Shown one piece after another: positions 13,603 through 16,222 of a stretch of DNA of 16,222 nucleotides. Location of the stretch: contig JAFTUB010000150.1 in assembly GCA_017466495.1 (NCBI GenBank), positions 1 through 16,222 of the forward strand. The letters are read 5' to 3'. Every line of letters starts with the position of its first letter. The first letter of the stretch is position 1. Origin of the DNA: Clostridia bacterium (GTDB taxonomy: Bacteria > Bacillota > Clostridia > Oscillospirales > CAG-272). A program made the position numbers and the translations under genes. The notes below the pieces were generated by a model, which made no database searches, was not told the DNA's origin, and saw only the letters and a program-made list of their open reading frames with translations.

Positions 13603-13619
13603 ATAGTTTTCGAAACTAT
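13603..13619. promoter_or_regulatory. Palindrome at the SGNH gene transcription start
   Basis: ATAGTTT and AAACTAT are inverted around TCG, overlapping the -10 edge and the predicted start of transcription. This placement suits a repressor operator. Confidence 0.5.
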
Positions 13620-13646
13620 TTTATCATGTAATAATCACTTTGTCAA
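13618..13646 (-). promoter_or_regulatory. Sigma-A promoter of the SGNH hydrolase gene
   Basis: TTGACA (13641-13646) and TAAAAT (13618-13623) on the minus strand with a 17-bp spacer. Confidence 0.85.
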
Positions 13647-13691
13647 GTCGGCTGGGCGAAAAACAAATAAAGTTTTGAAAATATTCATATT

Positions 13692-13728
13692 GGCGAAAAA
13701 TAAAAGCAGCCTTGCGGCTGCTTTTATT
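13692..13728 (-). terminator. Intrinsic terminator of rplJ-rplL
   Basis: A 13-bp perfect stem (13699-13711 with 13716-13728) and TTGC loop, followed on the minus strand by a T-rich run. Confidence 0.92.
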
Positions 13729-13778
13729 ATTGACCCGAAAGACAGACTTTAAACGGTGAATAGCGTCTGGGAAGCGAA

Positions 13779-14153
13779 TTACTTCAGCTCGACAGAAGCG
13801 CCGGCCTCTTCCAGCTTCTTCTTGATCTCTTCTGCCTCTTCCTTGGTAGCGCCTTCCTTGACAGGCTTCGGAGCACCCTCAACGAGGTCCTTAGCGTCCT
13901 TCAGGCCGAGACCGGTGATCTCGCGGACAACCTTGATAACGTCGAGCTTCTTAGCGCCGAAGTTAGCAAGAATAACGTCGAACTCGGTCTTCTCCTCAGC
14001 AGCGGGAGCAGCAGCGCCGCCAACAGCGACAGCAGCAACGGGAGCAGCGGATACGCCGAACTCCTCCTAGAGAGACTTTACGAGGTCGGAGAGCTCAAGA
14101 ATGGTAAGTTCCTTGATCTGGTCAAGGATAGCAGTGGTCTTTTCAGTAGCCAT
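13779..14153 (-). CDS. rplL: 50S ribosomal protein L7/L12, interrupted by an in-frame TAG
   Basis: The frame encodes a 124-residue L7/L12 of normal length: MATEKTTAILDQIKELTILE at the N-terminus (dimerisation domain), an Ala-rich hinge, and the C-terminal domain with EFDVILANFGAKK, REITGLGLKDAKDLVEG and a KLEEAGASVELK ending, which recruits translation factors on the ribosome stalk. Codon 29 (14067-14069) is TAG within the run Val-Lys-Ser-Leu-TAG-Glu-Glu-Phe-Gly-Val; Bacillus and E. coli L7/L12 have Glu there, so a single GAG-to-TAG change explains it. The frame is the same on both sides, so it is not a frameshift. No start codon follows closely, so internal re-initiation is unlikely. L7/L12 is near-essential; sequence error, suppression or a second copy must be considered. 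AGGAGG precedes the start. Confidence 0.93.
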
Positions 14154-14184
14154 GATAATATCCTCCTGTGTAAAACATAATGAT

Positions 14185-14219
14185 GCCCTTGTGGGCGAGA
14201 TGTGTCGGAGTGATCCGAC
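14185..14219 (-). other. Two hairpins in the rplJ-rplL spacer
   Basis: GTCGGA/TCCGAC (14204-14219) and GCCC/GGGC (14185-14196) lie between the rplJ stop and the rplL ribosome binding site. No U-run follows, so they are more likely processing or mRNA-stability elements that help tune the L12:L10 ratio. Confidence 0.5.
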
Positions 14220-14228
14220 GGGCAGGGC

Positions 14229-14756
14229 TTACGCCTCTGCGGGAGCGGCCTCTTCTGCGCCGCCGTTTTCCTTGTCGATCTTTGCCTGGAGTACATAAGC
14301 GAGTCCATAGAGAGAGGACTGCAGGCTTCCAAGCATCTTGGCGATGAGCACTTCCTTAGCAGGAATGTCAGCCAGTTCGTTGACCGTCTTCTCGTCGACA
14401 ACTGCGCCGTCGAGGAAGCCGGACAGAATCTTGAAGGACTCAACCTTCTCTGCGTACTGCTTGAGTACCTTTGCGGGTGCGATGGGATCCTCGGCGCTGA
14501 TTGCGATAGCAGTCATACCGCTGAGGTACTGCTTCATATCGCCGAAGCCGACTTCGTCGCACGCACGACCGGTCAGGGTGTTCTTAACAACCATGTACTC
14601 AACGCCTGCTGCACGGAGTGCTGCACGCATCTTGGTGTCGTCCTCGACCGTGATACCCTGGTAGTTGACGAGTACACCGGAAGCGGCGTTTCTCATCTTT
14701 TCAGCCAGTTCTGCAACGGCCTTCTGCTTTTGTTCGAGTATAGCTTTGCTGGGCAT
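14229..14756 (-). CDS. rplJ: 50S ribosomal protein L10
   Basis: A 175-residue L10, the stalk base that binds 23S rRNA and carries L7/L12 dimers. It starts MPSKAILEQKQKAVAELAEK and contains VLVNYQGITVEDDTKMRAAL, EYMVVKNTLTGRA (the conserved KNTL block) and FKILSGFLDGAVV, with a C-terminal Ala/Glu-rich helix for L12 binding. The open frame runs back to 14867 through the leader RNA; the start at 14756 is fixed by homology and a GGGAGGTG site. rplL follows after 75 bp. Expression is probably controlled by the upstream L10 leader. Confidence 0.96.
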   Translation of the reverse strand: MPSKAILEQKQKAVAELAEKMRNAASGVLVNYQGITVEDDTKMRAALRAAGVEYMVVKNTLTGRACDEVGFGDMKQYLSGMTAIAISAEDPIAPAKVLKQYAEKVESFKILSGFLDGAVVDEKTVNELADIPAKEVLIAKMLGSLQSSLYGLAYVLQAKIDKENGGAEEAAPAEA

Positions 14757-14920
14757 GATTTCACCTCCCGATTGTGAAAATGAGCATAAAAAAATCTTTC
14801 TCCCGTGACGGCAAACCGCCTCCGAGGAAAGACCACACATGATATTCGTCATGAAAGAAGGTCGCACCTCGGCAGGAAAGCGTCGCCGCTTTTACGGGAA
14901 CCTGCTGTCTTAGGATTAAC
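14757..14920 (-). ncRNA. L10 leader (autoregulatory rplJL leader RNA)
   Basis: The leader between the promoter and rplJ has the usual L10-leader parts: GACAGCAGGT near the 5' end, CCGAGG pairing with CCTCGG, GACC pairing with GGTC, and a CATGA/TCATG hairpin. In this family the L10(L12)4 complex binds the leader to repress its own operon. An alternative attenuator hairpin lies at 14788-14832. Confidence 0.85.
14788..14832 (-). terminator. Attenuator within the L10 leader
   Basis: TCTTTC (14827-14832 on plus as GAAAGA) can pair with GAAAGA (14795-14800), closing over an inner GGCGG/CCGTC stem, and seven T residues follow directly. TCTTTCCTCGG would be shared with the CCGAGG/CCTCGG pairing, so the two folds exclude each other. 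Confidence 0.65.
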
Positions 14921-14926
14921 ACGAAT

Positions 14927-14955
14927 ATTATAGCACAGCCTCCCCGGCTTGTCAA
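14927..14955 (-). promoter_or_regulatory. Consensus sigma-A promoter of rplJL
   Basis: Perfect TTGACA (14950-14955) and TATAAT (14927-14932) on the minus strand, 17-bp spacer. Confidence 0.93.
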
Positions 14956-15002
14956 GCCCTTTTTGAAAAATATTTCAGAAAGTTTTCGCAGGGAGGGGGT
15001 AT

Positions 15003-15106
15003 GGACGGCACGTGCAGTTGGCGGTAAATTAAAGATAGGTTGTGCCGTCCGGAAATATTCCTTGCGGTCCCATGACCGCATTCCGCAGGCGGAAACGGAA
15101 TATTTC
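15003..15106. other. Highly structured spacer: long-range stem and a two-hairpin junction
   Basis: GGACGGCAC (15003-15011) pairs with GTGCCGTCC (15042-15050). Directly after it, GAAATATTCC (15052-15061) pairs with GGAATATTTC (15097-15106) and encloses two perfect small hairpins, TGCGGT/ACCGCA (15063-15080) and TTCCG/CGGAA (15081-15094), forming a three-way junction. No promoter or gene is associated. It could be the 3' end of a transcript, a small RNA or a palindromic mobile remnant. Confidence 0.65.
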
Positions 15107-15128
15107 TCGAAGAAAATACAAACCGAAA

Positions 15129-15154
15129 GGGGGACCTTTTTCAAAAGGCCCCCC
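15129..15154 (-). repeat. Palindrome related to the element at 3912; probable terminator of the second MFS gene
   Basis: GGGGGACCTTTT (15129-15140) and AAAAGGCCCCCC (15143-15154) pair with one mismatch. On the minus strand it lies about 10 bp after the MFS stop and is followed by a short TTT. Confidence 0.65.
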
Positions 15155-15164
15155 TCCCCCGAAA

Positions 15165-16222
15165 TCATCCTTCTTTCTTAAATTTCAGCCATGTCCTGTG
15201 CGCCGCAATGCAGAGCAGACCGCTCACAGCGGCGGCGATTACCCAAATGAAGACCGTAGGCCCCCAGCCGAAGTGATCGGAAACAGCAGCGATGGCGTAG
15301 GTGGAGAGCGCCGAGCCCACATAGGTGGCGCAGTTGAGCAGACCGGACATTCCCGCCACACAGCCGTGGGGGGCAAAGTGTGCGGGCAGGCGGCAGATGA
15401 GCATCAGGTTGATGCCGTGCATACAGCCGGTGATGATGGCCATGCAGGCCACCAGCAGAAGGGCACTCTTGTCCAGCCAAATGAACATCACCAGAGCCGC
15501 TGCCGTACTGATGCCGAAGAGCAGAGCAGCCTCGGTGGTTTCATGGTGCATCCGACGGAAGAGCCACGCGGCAATACGGACGCAGATGATGGTGAAAATG
15601 GGCAGTACTACCGCCGATAGGATGGAAGAGGAGGTGTCCAGACCGCCCAGGTCAGCCACGCAGGAGGGGAGCCAGGTGGTGATACCGTCCCGCAGCAGAC
15701 CCTGGAGCAGGACGGGGAGCAGAAGAATCCAGGCGCCCGAGCGCATGAGCAGAGGCAGGATGGGCTGCGCTTTGGGGGCGTCGGGATCGGGCGCAGTAGA
15801 GCGCTTAGTGGGGGTATTGAGGGAAAGGCGGGGCAGAACCACCATCCACAGCACCATGAACAGCACGGCCAGGCCGGCGGGGAAGAAGAAGGCCATGCGC
15901 CAGTCGGCGATCCGCAGGAAGAGGGGCACGGTCAGGTAGGTGAGAATCACCGCCACCGAAGTTGCGGCGGACACCTCGGCGCAGGCGTCCACATAGTCGG
16001 ATTCGTTGAGATTTTCGGCCAGGATACGTACCAGCGGGGGCCACAGCATGGACTGGAAGAAGCCGTTGATGCACCAAATCCCGGCGATAAGCAGAGCAGA
16101 GGAGAAGAAGGGTAGAGTAACATTGCATACCACGGTGCCGAGCAGGCCGATGCAGATCAGATTCTTGGGGGAGATGCGGTCGCCCATGATGCCGCTGACC
16201 AGCTGGCCGATGGCATAGGTGA
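15165..16222 (-). CDS. MFS transporter, organophosphate:phosphate antiporter-like (N-terminus beyond window)
   Basis: At least 351 residues of a polytopic membrane protein; the N-terminal helix pair lies past the right edge. The visible part opens TYAIGQLVSGIMGDRISPKN (loop 2-3 motif of the superfamily) and continues with WCINGFFQSMLWPPLVRIL, strikingly like YAIGRLLNGYIGDRVNAR and GVNGFFQSMLWGP of the transporter at 8153, so the two are paralogues of the OPA-type MFS branch. The central cytoplasmic loop has a short Pro/Asp-rich stretch. About ten hydrophobic helices are present, ending in a basic tail (LKFKKEG). Substrate probably an organic phosphate or related anion, by family only. Confidence 0.88.
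   Translation of the reverse strand, partial: TYAIGQLVSGIMGDRISPKNLICIGLLGTVVCNVTLPFFSSALLIAGIWCINGFFQSMLWPPLVRILAENLNESDYVDACAEVSAATSVAVILTYLTVPLFLRIADWRMAFFFPAGLAVLFMVLWMVVLPRLSLNTPTKRSTAPDPDAPKAQPILPLLMRSGAWILLLPVLLQGLLRDGITTWLPSCVADLGGLDTSSSILSAVVLPIFTIICVRIAAWLFRRMHHETTEAALLFGISTAAALVMFIWLDKSALLLVACMAIITGCMHGINLMLICRLPAHFAPHGCVAGMSGLLNCATYVGSALSTYAIAAVSDHFGWGPTVFIWVIAAAVSGLLCIAAHRTWLKFKKEG

Noticed and set aside
14067..14069. Frameshift or programmed frameshift in rplL
   Set aside because: Codon-by-codon reading shows that the frame is the same on both sides of the TAG, so it is a nonsense codon and not a shift.
14030..14069. Internal re-initiation after the rplL TAG, using the TAGGAGGAG sequence as a ribosome binding site
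   Set aside because: No ATG, GTG or TTG in frame lies within the following 20 codons or so, so the strong SD-like sequence has no start to serve.

Overview
The window looks like chromosomal DNA from an anaerobic, low-oxygen-lifestyle Clostridia bacterium, most like the Oscillospiraceae/Ruminococcaceae. It has moderately high GC, AGGAGG-type ribosome binding sites, a two-gene SufC-SufB iron-sulfur operon, a Firmicutes-type yceD-rpmF pair and an L10-leader rplJ-rplL operon. The assignment rests on gene content and style only; there is no rRNA here. No insertion sequence, phage or CRISPR locus was found. The DNA is mostly short one- or two-gene transcription units, with clear sigma-A promoters (12 were located, nearly all with a 17-bp spacer) and strong intrinsic terminators.

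Layout. 1-1132 (minus): a sugar-phosphate-isomerase-like TIM barrel followed by a peptidase C26 (gamma-glutamyl hydrolase) gene that runs off the left edge. 1380-2048 (plus): a SanA/ElyC/YdcF-type membrane protein, divergent from the isomerase. 2188-3841 (plus): sufC-sufB, closed by a terminator and followed by a compound palindromic element. 3977-6791 (minus): an amidase-domain protein, a lipoprotein that resembles extracytoplasmic trigger factor (FKBP domain), then yceD-rpmF. 7023-9340 (plus): tRNA-Ser(GGA), a Cof-type HAD phosphatase and an OPA-type MFS transporter. 9388-9690 (minus): a Dabb-domain protein. 9852-11230 (plus): a Cys-motif plus Pro/Glu/Thr-rich repeat protein whose stop overlaps the start of a short radical SAM enzyme. 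11287-12090 (minus): a glycerophosphodiester phosphodiesterase. 12191-12774 (minus): a gene-free stretch that has its own strong promoter and terminator and carries five related hairpin modules, best read as a non-coding RNA. 12890-13576 (minus): an SGNH hydrolase. 13779-14920 (minus): the L10 leader, rplJ and rplL. 15003-15106: a highly structured spacer. 15165-16222 (minus): a second OPA-type MFS transporter, cut by the right edge.

Most interesting points. (1) The roughly 580-nt transcript at 12191-12774 presents a repeated AAAGGAGAAG sequence in small hairpin loops, a design reminiscent of CsrA-sponge RNAs, and each module also reads as a Shine-Dalgarno followed by an AUG mini-ORF. (2) The ribosomal protein gene rplL has an in-frame TAG at codon 29, where homologues have Glu, while none of the 18 complete reading frames ends in TAG. 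(3) The coupled radical SAM plus repeat-protein pair has no glycyl radical enzyme beside it, so the repeat protein is the natural candidate partner or substrate. (4) The sufCB operon looks like a minimal SUF system lacking sufD, sufS and sufU nearby.
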